Counted from the stretch's first letter, positions 25,649 through 35,747 are shown. The stretch: DNA of 64,000 nucleotides from Carboxylicivirga marina (GCF_016612505.1 NZ_JAENRR010000023.1:1-64000), one strand, 5' to 3'. Made by a program: numbers and translations. Notes: generated by a model from the sequence alone, not told the origin.

Positions 25649-26455
25649 TCAATCCAATAAAAAATAAGCCAAGGTTTTAATTAACAACTCAGGTTGCTCG
25701 GCATGAAGCCAGTGACCTGCTTTGGGGATGGTTACCAACTCGGCATCTTTAAAGTATTTACGCATAATGAGGGTGTCTTCATCCATCACGTAGCCCGATT
25801 TCTCACCACGAATAAAAATTGAAGCAAGCTTAACTCGGTTGTTTTCGGGCGAAAGGTGAGAAAAACCATCCATGATCTGCTCTAGTTGCTTTTTTATTAT
25901 CTGAAGGTTTAAGCGCCAATGATAACTGCCGTCTTTTTTGCGTTCAATGTTTTTAAGTAGAAATTGCCTTAAGCCTGTATCAGGTAGTTTAGTCGCTAGT
26001 TGCTTATCAATAGCTTGTCTTGAGCTCACACCTTCAAGATTGATTTCCAACAAGCTCTCAATGATTAGCTGATGATTATTGGTAATCTGTGCATAGTTAC
26101 TAAACGAAGCATATGATTTTGGAGCAATGTCTAGTATGACCAGTTTATTAATTCTATCGGCATTTGAAAGTGCAAAGCGCATGGCTGTTTTTCCTCCCAT
26201 GGAGTGGCCCATCACATGCGCTTTGTCAATGTTTTTGTCGTTAAAAAACTCCAACAGATCATCTGCCATACTATCAAAATCGTGAATGTCGCTATGGGGC
26301 GATTGCCCATGGTTTCGTTGGTCAAGAATGTATATATGATAATCCTTCTCTAACTGACGGGCAATTGATACCCAATTATCTGAAGCACCATACAATCCAT
26401 GCAATATCACAATTGTAGGACCGGCTTGACCATATTCACGATAAAATAGCTTCAC
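25649..26455 (-). CDS. Alpha/beta hydrolase (YbfF-like esterase)
   Basis: A 268-aa cytoplasmic alpha/beta hydrolase. The N-terminal strand and oxyanion region VILHGLYGASDNW are near residue 17, DQRNHGQS near 46, the nucleophile elbow GHSMGG near 83 (Ser85), and the final His in KAGHWLHAEQP near 247. This motif set matches the YbfF/acyl-CoA thioesterase-like esterases of enterobacteria. The start at 26455 lies 4 bp after the end of pdxJ on the same strand, so the two are cotranscribed. Physiological substrate unknown. Confidence 0.88.
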   Translation of the reverse strand: MKLFYREYGQAGPTIVILHGLYGASDNWVSIARQLEKDYHIYILDQRNHGQSPHSDIHDFDSMADDLLEFFNDKNIDKAHVMGHSMGGKTAMRFALSNADRINKLVILDIAPKSYASFSNYAQITNNHQLIIESLLEINLEGVSSRQAIDKQLATKLPDTGLRQFLLKNIERKKDGSYHWRLNLQIIKKQLEQIMDGFSHLSPENNRVKLASIFIRGEKSGYVMDEDTLIMRKYFKDAELVTIPKAGHWLHAEQPELLIKTLAYFLLD

Positions 26456-26459
26456 GCTT

Positions 26460-27176
26460 TTATTTAATTAGTTGTTGTTGATAGAGTTGAATGGTTTTTT
26501 CCAAGCCAATATATAAGGCATCACTAATTAAGGCGTGTCCTATCGATACTTCTTTTAAATAAGGAATACGTTCGTTGAAGTATTTCAGGTTGTCAAGATT
26601 TAAATCGTGACCAGCATTAATTTTTAGGCCAATCTTATTAGCTAATTCAGCTGCTTCAACAAATGGTGCTATGGCAGCTTCTCTGTCTTTGGCATAATCT
26701 GTAGCATAAGGCTCAGTATACAATTCAATACGGTCGGTATTTGTTTTAACGGCCCCTTCAATATTTTTTAAATCGGTATCAATAAATATAGAGGTGCGAA
26801 TACCTGCTTCGCTAAACCGGCCAATAACGTCTTGTAAAAACGTTAAGTTATTAATTGTGTCCCATCCGGCATTTGATGTTAATGCTTCTGGCGGATCGGG
26901 TACCAAGGTAACCTGATGTGGGCGTGCTGCCAGCACCAAATCAATGAATTCCTTTGAAGGATAGCCTTCTATATTAAATTCAGTTTTAATGGCAGGACGA
27001 ATATCATGTACATCCTGGTAGCGAATGTGTCGTTCATCCGGACGTGGGTGAACGGTGACACCGTCGCCTCCAAATTCCTGAACATCTATGGCTGCTTTTA
27101 ATACATTAGGAGTATCTCCACCACGAGAATTTCGCAGTGTGGCCACCTTGTTTATGTTAACACTTAGTTTAGTCAT
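26460..27176 (-). CDS. pdxJ: Pyridoxine 5'-phosphate synthase
   Basis: Condenses 1-deoxyxylulose 5-phosphate with amino-acetone phosphate in the DXP-dependent vitamin B6 pathway. It is a TIM barrel of 238 aa with N-terminal [17 protein letters not shown], the catalytic-loop [17 protein letters not shown] near residue 45-60, [16 protein letters not shown] near 95-110, and [11 protein letters not shown] near 186-196. All segments expected for PdxJ are present. It is the first gene of a two-gene minus-strand unit with the hydrolase. A NAD kinase gene is nearby but on the other strand. Confidence 0.96.
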   Translation of the reverse strand: MTKLSVNINKVATLRNSRGGDTPNVLKAAIDVQEFGGDGVTVHPRPDERHIRYQDVHDIRPAIKTEFNIEGYPSKEFIDLVLAARPHQVTLVPDPPEALTSNAGWDTINNLTFLQDVIGRFSEAGIRTSIFIDTDLKNIEGAVKTNTDRIELYTEPYATDYAKDREAAIAPFVEAAELANKIGLKINAGHDLNLDNLKYFNERIPYLKEVSIGHALISDALYIGLEKTIQLYQQQLIK

Positions 27177-27345
27177 TGCTGTTTAATTGATGAACACCCG
27201 TTCTGCTTTGATTAAATACTAAATAAACTATCGGTTAATTTTGTTTGTTATAATGTTTGACAGTATTTTTAATACTCAAACAAATACACCTGAAAAGGGT
27301 TCTTTGTTGTCGCGCAAAATTATAAAGTATTTCCAAAAGTAGTCT

Positions 27346-28011
27346 ATGTTGGCAAAAGAATTAATATCAGAGGTGGTACCATCACTAAAAACTTCAGACA
27401 CAGGGCTCGATGCTCTCAACTGGATGGAGGTTTTCAGGGTGTCGCATTTGCCCATAGTCAATAATCGTTCTTTTTTAGGGCTTATCAGCGATGTTGATAT
27501 TTTTGATTTAAATAAGGCTGAAGAGGCTTTGGGTAATCATTCTCTGTCATTTACACGGCCTTATGTGTATGCGCATCAGCATATTTTTGATGTAATTGAA
27601 GTGGCTTCACGTTTGAAGTTAACAGTGGTACCTGTGCTTGATAAAAATGAAGAATATCTGGGCTTGATTACACAAAGTGATTTATTGCACACATTTGCCG
27701 ATTTGGTAGCAGCACACAATTCAGGAGGTGTTATTGAGCTTGAATTGTTACCAAATGATTATTCGTTATCTGAGATTTCGAGAATTGTTGAGGATGCAGA
27801 TGCTAAAGTATTAAGCTTATATGTGTCGCAGCCGACTGGCTCCGAAAAGTTATGTATCGCCATTAAACTCAATAGAGTTGATGTGCGACCTGTGTTAAAT
27901 GCTTTTGATAGATATGATTATTCAGTAAAAACGACCTATGTTGGGGATGATTCCTACGATGATACTGTGAAAAAAAACTACGACGCACTAATGAGGTATC
28001 TTAATATGTAG
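27346..28011 (+). CDS. CBS domain protein
   Basis: A 221-aa cytoplasmic protein with a tandem CBS pair (about residues 1-130) as seen in LPIVNNRSFLGLISDVDIFD and VVPVLDKNEEYLGLITQSDLLHTFADL. It is followed by an ACT-like C-terminal part (VIELELLPNDYSLSEISRIVEDADAKVLSLYV). CBS pairs bind adenine nucleotides and regulate partners. In Bacteroidota this gene typically precedes the nadK-porG-uppS-bamA block, as here. It lies 16 bp before the next gene, so they are cotranscribed. Confidence 0.85.
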   Translation: MLAKELISEVVPSLKTSDTGLDALNWMEVFRVSHLPIVNNRSFLGLISDVDIFDLNKAEEALGNHSLSFTRPYVYAHQHIFDVIEVASRLKLTVVPVLDKNEEYLGLITQSDLLHTFADLVAAHNSGGVIELELLPNDYSLSEISRIVEDADAKVLSLYVSQPTGSEKLCIAIKLNRVDVRPVLNAFDRYDYSVKTTYVGDDSYDDTVKKNYDALMRYLNM

Positions 28012-28027
28012 TAGTTAAAAATGGAAT

Positions 28028-29461
28028 ATGGGTAAGGCTTGTTACAATGCCGTTAAGTTTAATTGTCTTTGCATAGTGATGTGCTTCAGCGTGCTAATGT
28101 CATATGCTGAGGTTAAATCAGCGGCAGAAAGTCAGCAAGCGCGGGATGGTTATGTTATTGTTCAGCAAATAGTGATATCCGGAAATAAAATCACAAAGCC
28201 TCGCGTTATCCTTAATGAGCTTATTTTTCATCAAGGCGATAAACTAATGGTCGATAAATTAGGGCAAGTCGTTAAGCGAAGTCGTCATAATCTGTTGAAT
28301 ACAGCCTTGTTTAATTATGTATCTATTCGATACACCATTCAATCAGATAATAGTGTCGTTTTTCATGTGAGTGTCGATGAAAGATGGTACTGGTGGGTGT
28401 TTCCAATATTTGAAGTTGCCGATCGTAATTTAAGTGCTTTTTTTAATAGTGGAGACTGGTCGCGTGTTAATTATGGTGTTTATCTAAAGCGTGATAATTT
28501 CAGAGGGAGAAACGAGAAAATTATCGCACGGGTGCGATTAGGATTTACCACACAAATATTGCTTGGGTATATGTCGCCCGAATACAACCGTCGTGGCGGT
28601 TGGGGAGCGATGTTCGATTTTCGGATGCACGATCAGTTGCCATACATGACAGAAGGCAATCAGCAATTATTTAAAGCACTCGAAACGGAATTGGCGCAGG
28701 TGACTTACACGGGAACGCTGTATTATACCATTCGTTCAGGTATCTATAATAGACATCGCTTTGAGGCTTTTTACAATCAATTTAGTGTAAGTGATTCGAT
28801 TATTGATTTAAATCCTAATTACCTGACGCCCGATGCCAATAGGCTTCAGTTCATCGAGCTGAGATACGAGTATGAATTTGATAAACGAGATTCTAAAGTT
28901 TATCCTTTAAAGGGTACAAGGCTTAGGGCGAATGTAACTCAATCTGGTCTTGGAATTTGGCAAGATGAACTGAATAATCTTAAGTTAGGTGCCCAGCTCG
29001 ATAAGCATATTCGTGTCGGACCCAGATGGCATTGGAGTAGTTTGCTTTATGGCGAGTATAATACCAGTAACTCACTTCCATATGTGATGAATGCTGGGAG
29101 TGGATATCGGAGTTTTTTAAACGGATATGAACTGTATGTGATCGATGGTACCAGACAAGGAACCATGAAAAATCAGATGCTTTTTACATTATTACAACCT
29201 CGAATGAAAAAATTAGGTTTTATGCCTTTAACGCAATTCGCAAAAATTAACTATGCGTTTTATTTAAAGGCGTATTATGATTTTGGATACGTATGGCAAG
29301 ATAATCCACCAATAACTAATACATTTGCCAATGATTGGCAGTATGGTTATGGTGCCGGCCTCGATTTTGTGACTTTTTACGATATGGTTTGGAGCTTTAA
29401 TTATTCGGTTAATAAGTTTAATCAACATGGCTTTTTTGTACATTTTAACTTAGCCATTTAA
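28028..29461 (+). CDS. BamA/TamA-family outer membrane protein with POTRA domain
   Basis: A 477-aa protein with a signal peptide (cleavage near SYAEVKS), one or two POTRA-like units (VIVQQIVISGNKITKPRVILNEL and the VSIRYTIQSDNSVVFHVSVDER strand pair) and a C-terminal beta barrel ending in FFVHFNLAI. It is half the length of BamA (downstream at 32061) and so is a minor Omp85-family member. A role in inserting or moving a specific protein or lipid is likely but unproven. Genes on both sides (CBS protein 16 bp upstream, nadK 16 bp downstream) appear to be in the same operon. Confidence 0.82.
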   Translation: MGKACYNAVKFNCLCIVMCFSVLMSYAEVKSAAESQQARDGYVIVQQIVISGNKITKPRVILNELIFHQGDKLMVDKLGQVVKRSRHNLLNTALFNYVSIRYTIQSDNSVVFHVSVDERWYWWVFPIFEVADRNLSAFFNSGDWSRVNYGVYLKRDNFRGRNEKIIARVRLGFTTQILLGYMSPEYNRRGGWGAMFDFRMHDQLPYMTEGNQQLFKALETELAQVTYTGTLYYTIRSGIYNRHRFEAFYNQFSVSDSIIDLNPNYLTPDANRLQFIELRYEYEFDKRDSKVYPLKGTRLRANVTQSGLGIWQDELNNLKLGAQLDKHIRVGPRWHWSSLLYGEYNTSNSLPYVMNAGSGYRSFLNGYELYVIDGTRQGTMKNQMLFTLLQPRMKKLGFMPLTQFAKINYAFYLKAYYDFGYVWQDNPPITNTFANDWQYGYGAGLDFVTFYDMVWSFNYSVNKFNQHGFFVHFNLAI

Positions 29462-29477
29462 TAGTAATATTTGACTC

Positions 29478-30356
29478 ATGCGTATAGCTGTTTTTGGAAA
29501 GCAATTTGGTGAGGTATTTTATAATGCCTGTAAGGGCTTGTTCCAGATTCTTAAGGAAAATAAAGTTGAAGTATCTATCTATAAACCCTTTTATGAGTTT
29601 TTGCTAACCCATGTAAAAATGAAGCCCGAAGTTTCTGGCTTTTTTAATGTGCATGACGAAATTGTTGATGCTGATCTGGTTTTTAGTATTGGCGGTGATG
29701 GTACCTTTTTAGAAGCAGTTACTTTTGTTCGCGATAAAGGGATTGCAATAGTTGGTATAAACAGTGGTCGATTAGGTTTTTTAGCAGATATATCACAAGG
29801 CGAAATGAAAGTCGCTATTCAGGAAGTGCTGGAAGGACGTTATAGTGTTCGTCAACTTGACCTGATAAAACTGGATACCGGCGGAGGCCACTTTAATGAT
29901 TATAATTTTGCATTAAATGAGTTAGCGATTTCTAAACGCGATAGCTCGGCAATGATTACCATTCATACTTATGTGAATGATGATTTCTTAAATTCCTTTT
30001 GGGCTGATGGATTAATTATCTCAACGGCAACAGGTTCAACCGCCTATTCTTTAAGTGTAGGTGGCCCAATATTACATCCCGATAGCAAGAGTTTTATAAT
30101 TACGCCAATTGCACCTCACAACTTAAATGTTCGACCTGTAGTGGTGCCTAATGATGTTGAGATAACATTAAAAGTCGAGGGGCGTGATTCTAAATTCCTT
30201 GCTTCGCTCGACTCCAAAAGTGAGGTGTTTGAAAATTCCGTTCATCTGAAAGTTAAAAAAGCCGGTTTTCATATTAATGTCATCGAACTCGAAGGGCATT
30301 CATTTTTTACAACTTTGCGTAATAAATTGATGTGGGGCGTCGATAAGCGCAATTAA
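29478..30356 (+). CDS. nadK: NAD kinase
   Basis: Makes NADP from NAD and ATP in the cytoplasm. It has GGDGT at residues 72-76, NSGRLGFLAD near 95-105, NELAISKRDSSAM near 150-162, DGLIISTATGSTAYSLSVGGPILHP near 175-200 and SPIAPH-like TPIAPHNLNVRPVV near 208-221. 292 aa, full length. Embedded in the conserved nadK-porG-uppS-bamA cluster. Confidence 0.96.
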   Translation: MRIAVFGKQFGEVFYNACKGLFQILKENKVEVSIYKPFYEFLLTHVKMKPEVSGFFNVHDEIVDADLVFSIGGDGTFLEAVTFVRDKGIAIVGINSGRLGFLADISQGEMKVAIQEVLEGRYSVRQLDLIKLDTGGGHFNDYNFALNELAISKRDSSAMITIHTYVNDDFLNSFWADGLIISTATGSTAYSLSVGGPILHPDSKSFIITPIAPHNLNVRPVVVPNDVEITLKVEGRDSKFLASLDSKSEVFENSVHLKVKKAGFHINVIELEGHSFFTTLRNKLMWGVDKRN

Positions 30357-30462
30357 TCTTTATTTTAGTACAATATTTTTTTTAATGTGGTGTTTAAAAT
30401 GTATCGTTTGCTGGCGAAGCGATAAGTGCAAAATAATGCCATATCATGTATCCTTTATAGAA

Positions 30463-31221
30463 ATGCTAAATAGTTTATTCGCATATTTCTTAAAAAGTAA
30501 ATCGGCGAAAGCCTTTTTAATGCTAATTGCGTTGGTCATTCAAATTCAATCTGCTGCGTCGCAGGATAGACTCGAATTAGGTGGATTTGTTGGCAGTTCA
30601 TATTACTTTGGTGATTTAAGTAAAGGTGTGCCTTTTGCCAATGCTCATCTAGCAGTAGGCGGTATTGGTCGCTATGTTTTTACCGATCGGATAGCTTTGA
30701 AAGGGATGGCACTCTTTGGAAATATCAGTGGCGATTATCAAGGACAGGATTTAAAATACCTCGAATCGTCTGATGCTAATTATGCTTTTCCGCGAAGTAT
30801 TGGTGATGTTTCGGCTCAGGTCGAGTTTAATTTTCGTTCGTACGATCATAAATTTATATCCAATACCACCTTTACGCCATACATTTCTGTGGGGCTTGCC
30901 ACAACTATTTATAACAGAATTAATACAGATGATGAAAATTCTGCCGGCAAACCAAGTTTTATATTATCTTTGCCGTTCGGTGTAGGTGCGAAGTACAAGA
31001 TTAACAAATATATTCGGGTTGGGGCCGAATGGACCTTTCGAAAAACATTTGTTGATGACTTGGACTACAGGGGAGAAGGAAGTATCGATCCTTCTGACCC
31101 ATATGGATTTGGAGAGAGCACTTTTACCCATAACAACGATTGGATATCGTTTGCAGGTGTTTACGTGACAATAAGTATGCTGAAGCGTAAAACCAAATGT
31201 AATGATGGTATAAAAAAATAG
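30463..31221 (+). CDS. porG: Type IX secretion outer membrane protein PorG-like (DUF6089)
   Basis: A small beta-barrel protein. The mature part starts with RLELGGFVGSSYYFGDL, the opening typical of DUF6089/PorG proteins, and contains FTPYISVGLATTIYNRI and VGAKYKINKYIRVGAEWTFRKTFVDDLDYRG, close to the conserved PorG core. PorG belongs to the type IX secretion machinery of Bacteroidota. I take the ATG at 30463 (signal peptide with AFLMLIALVIQIQSAASQ); 30436 and 30385 are in-frame alternatives. The gene order nadK-porG-uppS-bamA supports the call. About 252 aa. Confidence 0.82.
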   Translation: MLNSLFAYFLKSKSAKAFLMLIALVIQIQSAASQDRLELGGFVGSSYYFGDLSKGVPFANAHLAVGGIGRYVFTDRIALKGMALFGNISGDYQGQDLKYLESSDANYAFPRSIGDVSAQVEFNFRSYDHKFISNTTFTPYISVGLATTIYNRINTDDENSAGKPSFILSLPFGVGAKYKINKYIRVGAEWTFRKTFVDDLDYRGEGSIDPSDPYGFGESTFTHNNDWISFAGVYVTISMLKRKTKCNDGIKK

Positions 31222-31234
31222 ACAGGTTGAAAGT

Positions 31235-31978
31235 ATGTCGTTAAAAGACGAACTGAAGCAAGATAGGTTACCCAGCCATGTGGCGATAATTATGGACGGA
31301 AATGGACGCTGGGCAAAGAAACGTGGCAACTCCCGTATGTTTGGACACAAGCATGGTGTAACAGCTGTTAGGGAAGTGACCGAATCAGCGGCCGAACTTG
31401 GGATCAATTTTTTAACGCTCTATGCATTTAGTACCGAAAACTGGAGTCGTCCAAAAACAGAGGTCGATGCACTAATGAGCCTTCTGGTTTCTACCATCAG
31501 TTCTGAAACATCCACTTTGATGAAGAATAATGTGAAGCTTAATGCAATTGGCTGTACAGAGTCATTGCCATCAAGCGTTCAGGCAAAGTTGGATACCTGC
31601 ATTCAAAAAACATCTGCCAATACCGGATTAACTTTAACATTAGCGCTTAGCTATAGTTCTCGATGGGAAATCATTGAGGCTGTAAAGCAAATAGCCGCAG
31701 ATGTAAAAGATAATCAGCTTAATATTGATGATATAAGTGCTGATGTGATATCAAATCGAATGGCTACCTCCGGAATTCCTGATCCTGAATTAATGATCAG
31801 AACGAGTGGTGAGCATCGAATAAGTAATTTTTTACTTTGGCAGTTAGCTTATTCTGAGCTATATTTCTGCGATATTTTATGGCCCGACTTTAGGAGAGAT
31901 GATTTTTATCGGGCTCTGCTTGATTTTCAAGGACGCGAAAGGCGCTTTGGAAAAACAGGTGATCAAATAAAAAAATAA
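31235..31978 (+). CDS. uppS: Isoprenyl transferase (undecaprenyl diphosphate synthase)
   Basis: A cis-prenyltransferase making the lipid carrier for peptidoglycan and O-antigen synthesis. HVAIIMDGNGRWAKKRG (catalytic Asp21) opens the protein. The conserved TLYAFSTENWSRPKTEV is near residue 68-84, and IRTSGEHRISNFLLWQLAYSELYF with DILWPDF near 188-221. Length 247 aa. It lies 13 bp after porG and 82 bp before bamA. Confidence 0.96.
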   Translation: MSLKDELKQDRLPSHVAIIMDGNGRWAKKRGNSRMFGHKHGVTAVREVTESAAELGINFLTLYAFSTENWSRPKTEVDALMSLLVSTISSETSTLMKNNVKLNAIGCTESLPSSVQAKLDTCIQKTSANTGLTLTLALSYSSRWEIIEAVKQIAADVKDNQLNIDDISADVISNRMATSGIPDPELMIRTSGEHRISNFLLWQLAYSELYFCDILWPDFRRDDFYRALLDFQGRERRFGKTGDQIKK

Positions 31979-32060
31979 GGTGAAGGCATTGTGAAGTAGA
32001 GGAATGTGAAGTGGATGCTGGCCGAAAACGAACAAACTAATGAATTGCATGGAAGGTAAT

Positions 32061-34643
32061 ATGCGTTATAAAGTATTATTTGTTTTTCTATTTATATTAT
32101 CCATTATAAATATAAACGGACAAACTTCTGATGTTCCGAACATATCGTACTCGGGTACACCCCGAAAATATATAATTGCTGATATTGAAGTGACAGGGGT
32201 GCAAAATCTCGATCCAAAAATATTGGTTAACATCAGTGGACTAAAAGTGGGACAGCAAATTACCGTTCCTGGTGATGAAGTCTCCGAAGCGATTAGAAGG
32301 TACTGGCAACATGGCCTTTTTTCTGATGCTAAAATAAAAGCTACAAAAATTGAAGGTCGGGAAATTTACCTCGAAATTTATCTTAAAGAGCGCCCTCGCC
32401 TATCTGAAATGTTCTTCTCAGGATTAAAAAAGAATGAGATTGAAACGGTAGAGGAAAAAGTGGCCATGATGAAAGGTTCGCAGGTGACTCCTTTTATGGT
32501 ATCACGCGCCGAAAAATACATTACTGATTATTTTGTTGGAAAAGGCTTCTATAATACTGAGGTAAACATTGTTCAAAAAGATGATCCGGCAAAGCCAAAT
32601 CACGTAACACTTGATATCAATGTAGATAAAAAGGATAAGGTAAAGGTAAATTCCTTATCGTTTGAAGGTAACGAGGTGTTAAGTGATAGTAAGCTTAATC
32701 GTACCATGAAAAAGACCAATGAAAAAGGTCAGGTTCTTAATTTTTTCCGAACAAAGAAGTTTGTGGTTGAAAAATATGAAGAAGATTTAGCTGCTGTTCT
32801 TGGGAAGTATAACGAAATGGGTTATCGCGATGCACGCATCGTAGCAGAAGAAGTTTCCAAAAACATAGAAGACAATACCGTTGATGTTACGCTTGTAATT
32901 GAAGAGGGTAACAAGTATTATTTTGGTGATATAAAGTGGGTAGGTAACACTATTTATCCTTCTGAGTTATTAGATTATAACCTGCGAATTCAAAAAGGAG
33001 ATATTTTCAATCAAACCTATTTGGATGAACGTCTGATAAGTGATGAAGACGCGGTTCATAACTTATATATGGACAAAGGTTATCTGTTCTCAAATATCTC
33101 TCCAATTGAAACTGGAGTGCGTGGTGATACCATCGATATTGAGATGCGTATTTATGAAGGGCAGCAGGCTACTATTAATAAGGTCATCATTCGTGGTAAC
33201 ACCAAAACTCACGAACATGTGGTTCGTCGCGAGGTTCGTACAAAACCAGGACAATTATTTAGTAAGTCAGAATTGATTCGTACAGTACGAGAATTGGCTC
33301 AACTAGGTCACTTCGATCCTGAAAATATTTCGCCAGATGTACAGCCAAACCCTGATAATGGAACAGTTGATTTGGTTTATCAGTTAGAAGAAAAAGCGAA
33401 TGACCAGATTGAATTATCCGGTGGTTGGGGTGCAGGTATGTTTGTAGGTTCATTAGGTTTGAAGTTTACAAACTTCTCAATGCGTAACTTCTTTAATAAA
33501 GAAGCCTGGCGCCCGCTTCCGACTGGTGATGGTCAAACATTGGCTTTAAGAGCACAGACAAACGGTAAATTCTACCAATCATATAGTTTATCATTTACCG
33601 AACCATGGTTAGGTGGTAAGAAGCCAAACTCATTAAGCTTCTCAATTTATCACTCAATTCAAACCGGCGTAAGTTCAAGTTATTACGATCCACGTTATAG
33701 TTACGGTGGTGGCTACGGTGGTGGTTATGGCGGTGGGTATGGTTACGGTGGTGGCTATGGAGGTATTACCGATCCTGATGCAATCGACCAGCATATGAAA
33801 ATTACTGGTATGTCTCTGGGTTTTGGAAAACGTCTTCGCTGGCCTGATGATTTCTTCTCATTATATACCGAAGTAAGTTATCAGCGTTACGATTTGTTGG
33901 ATTGGAATTATTTCATCATGCAAAATGGTATTTCCAATAACCTGAATTTTAAAGTAATGTTGAGTCGTCGTTCTATCGATAATCCAATTTATACTCGTAA
34001 TGGTTCTGATTTCTCAGTTGGGCTTGAATTCACACCACCTTGGTCAGCCTTCCAGGAAGGTAAAGATTGGACCAGTGCTTCAGATGAAGAAAAATATCAG
34101 CGCATCGAATATCATAAATGGACGTTTAAAGGAGCCGTGTATAAACCTGTTGACAATGCCAACAAACTGGTTGTGATGGGTAAAATGGAAATGGGCTTCT
34201 TGGGGTATTACAATAAAGATCTTCAATCACCTTTTGAGAAATTCGTATTAGGTGGTGACGGAATGGCCGGATTTAGTATGTATGGTAGTGAAACGATTGG
34301 ATTACGTGGTTACGAGAATTCATCACTAACTCCATATAATACCAGTGGTTCATATGATGGTAATATCTATAATAAATTAACGATGGAAGTTCGCTATCCT
34401 TTAGCTCTTCAACCGTCGGCTACTGTTTTTGCTCTCGCATTCCTCGAAGCTGGTAATGCCTGGAGTCAGTATGAAGACTATAATCCATTTGAGTTGAAAC
34501 GTGCGGCTGGTGTTGGTTTAAGAATTTTCTTGCCAATCTTTGGTTTAATGGGTATTGATTGGGGTTATGGATTTGATGATAGCTTCTATCGTAGTAATGC
34601 AGGTGGTAGTCAATTCCACTTTGTTATTGGTCAAAGCTTCTAA
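32061..34643 (+). CDS. bamA: Outer membrane protein assembly factor BamA
   Basis: Core of the outer membrane beta-barrel insertion machine. A signal peptide is followed by five POTRA domains (about residues 30-420, with typical YIIADIEVTGVQNLDPKIL, KVNSLSFEGNEVLSD, INKVIIRGNTKTHEHVVRREVR) and a 16-strand barrel ending GGSQFHFVIGQSF. The insertion lid motif appears as GGDGMAGFSMYGSETIGLRGY. I use the ATG at 32061 (MRYKVL) over 32040. About 860 aa. An extracellular loop at 33699-33768 is a run of Gly/Tyr triplets, unusual for BamA. Immediately followed by ompH paralogues. Confidence 0.95.
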   Translation: MRYKVLFVFLFILSIININGQTSDVPNISYSGTPRKYIIADIEVTGVQNLDPKILVNISGLKVGQQITVPGDEVSEAIRRYWQHGLFSDAKIKATKIEGREIYLEIYLKERPRLSEMFFSGLKKNEIETVEEKVAMMKGSQVTPFMVSRAEKYITDYFVGKGFYNTEVNIVQKDDPAKPNHVTLDINVDKKDKVKVNSLSFEGNEVLSDSKLNRTMKKTNEKGQVLNFFRTKKFVVEKYEEDLAAVLGKYNEMGYRDARIVAEEVSKNIEDNTVDVTLVIEEGNKYYFGDIKWVGNTIYPSELLDYNLRIQKGDIFNQTYLDERLISDEDAVHNLYMDKGYLFSNISPIETGVRGDTIDIEMRIYEGQQATINKVIIRGNTKTHEHVVRREVRTKPGQLFSKSELIRTVRELAQLGHFDPENISPDVQPNPDNGTVDLVYQLEEKANDQIELSGGWGAGMFVGSLGLKFTNFSMRNFFNKEAWRPLPTGDGQTLALRAQTNGKFYQSYSLSFTEPWLGGKKPNSLSFSIYHSIQTGVSSSYYDPRYSYGGGYGGGYGGGYGYGGGYGGITDPDAIDQHMKITGMSLGFGKRLRWPDDFFSLYTEVSYQRYDLLDWNYFIMQNGISNNLNFKVMLSRRSIDNPIYTRNGSDFSVGLEFTPPWSAFQEGKDWTSASDEEKYQRIEYHKWTFKGAVYKPVDNANKLVVMGKMEMGFLGYYNKDLQSPFEKFVLGGDGMAGFSMYGSETIGLRGYENSSLTPYNTSGSYDGNIYNKLTMEVRYPLALQPSATVFALAFLEAGNAWSQYEDYNPFELKRAAGVGLRIFLPIFGLMGIDWGYGFDDSFYRSNAGGSQFHFVIGQSF

Positions 34644-34707
34644 AAATGAACTCGATAAGTGTTTGGTTTGATTTTTGTGTAGATAGGGTGTACTAAAAAT
34701 TTAAGCT

Positions 34708-35220
34708 ATGAGAAAAATCGTTCTTTTATCATTATTATTTATTGGGCAACTAACATTTGCTCAAAAGTATGCTTTTGTTGATTCAGATTACATCTTACGT
34801 AATGTGCCTGCTTACGAAGCTGCAAACGAGCAGTTATCGCAATTGTCATCTAAATGGCAAACGGAAGTGGAACAGCGATTTGAAGAAATAGCACAGTTGT
34901 ATAAAAATTATCAGGCCGAGAATGTCTTCCTTTCAAATGAGATGAAAGTGAAACGTGAGAATGAAATTATTGAGAAAGAGAAGCAGGCAAAACAATTGCA
35001 GCAGAACTATTTTGGACAAGAAGGGGAATTGTTTAAGCGCCGAGAAGCTTTAATTAAGCCAATTCAAGATGAAATTTACAACGCCATAGTTGATATTTCT
35101 GCTGAGAATAATATAGCAGCTGTTTTTGATAAAGCATCAGGAATGGGCATTATGTATGTTGATACTAAATACGATATCAGTGATGATGTGCTGATAGAGT
35201 TGGGATATAAAAGTGAATAA
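34708..35220 (+). CDS. OmpH/Skp-family periplasmic chaperone, copy 1
   Basis: Skp-type holdase that keeps outer membrane proteins soluble in the periplasm. Signal peptide MRKIVLLSLLFIGQLTFAQ, then KYAFVDSDYILRNVPAYEAANEQLSQL, a long coiled-coil (about 35-115) and a C-terminal domain with IAAVFDKASGMGIMYVDTKYDISDDVLIELGY. 170 aa, the same length as the next two copies. Directly downstream of bamA, as is usual. It differs most from copies 2 and 3 at its C-terminus (no SDKS-D-APLVKAKLG motif), so duties may differ. Confidence 0.92.
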   Translation: MRKIVLLSLLFIGQLTFAQKYAFVDSDYILRNVPAYEAANEQLSQLSSKWQTEVEQRFEEIAQLYKNYQAENVFLSNEMKVKRENEIIEKEKQAKQLQQNYFGQEGELFKRREALIKPIQDEIYNAIVDISAENNIAAVFDKASGMGIMYVDTKYDISDDVLIELGYKSE

Positions 35221-35234
35221 CTAAAATAGAAAAT

Positions 35235-35747
35235 ATGAAGATTTACTACACACTGGTTGTGACGCTATTACTAGCGGTAAGTGCTGTTAATGCACAGCAA
35301 CCAATGAAATTCGGACATATTAACAGTACTGAAATATTGCAGGCGATGCCTGAATTAAAATCTGTAGAAACACAGATGGAAGCGGAGTTTAATGAAAAGG
35401 AAGCTCAGTTTACAACGATGCAGGAAGATTTACAAGCTAAGCAACAAGCCTACCAACAGGAAGCCGTAGGACTATCGGCCACTGACAGAGCAGCTCGCGA
35501 ACAAGAATTAATGGAAATGAACCAAAAGGTTCAGAATTACTATATGTTGTCACAACAGCAAATTCAAGCCAAACAAAATGAGTTGCAAGCGCCAATTATT
35601 CAAAAGTTAAAGGCTGCCATTCAGGAAGTTGGTGACGAAGAAGGTTTTTTGTATATCTTTGAGATGACAAGTCGCGTACCTGTATTTGCCTCAGATAAAA
35701 GCATTGATGTTGCGCCATTAGTAAAAGCAAAATTAGGAATTCAATAA
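35235..35747 (+). CDS. OmpH/Skp-family periplasmic chaperone, copy 2
   Basis: Skp-type chaperone of 170 aa. Signal peptide MKIYYTLVVTLLLAVSAVNAQ, then MKFGHINSTEILQAMPELKSVETQM, a Gln-rich coiled-coil with tentacles (about 40-120), and the C-terminal FLYIFEMTSRVPVFASDKSIDVAPLVKAKLGIQ. It shares the final motif with copy 3, so the two look like a more recent duplication than copy 1. The gene starts 14 bp after copy 1. Confidence 0.92.
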   Translation: MKIYYTLVVTLLLAVSAVNAQQPMKFGHINSTEILQAMPELKSVETQMEAEFNEKEAQFTTMQEDLQAKQQAYQQEAVGLSATDRAAREQELMEMNQKVQNYYMLSQQQIQAKQNELQAPIIQKLKAAIQEVGDEEGFLYIFEMTSRVPVFASDKSIDVAPLVKAKLGIQ

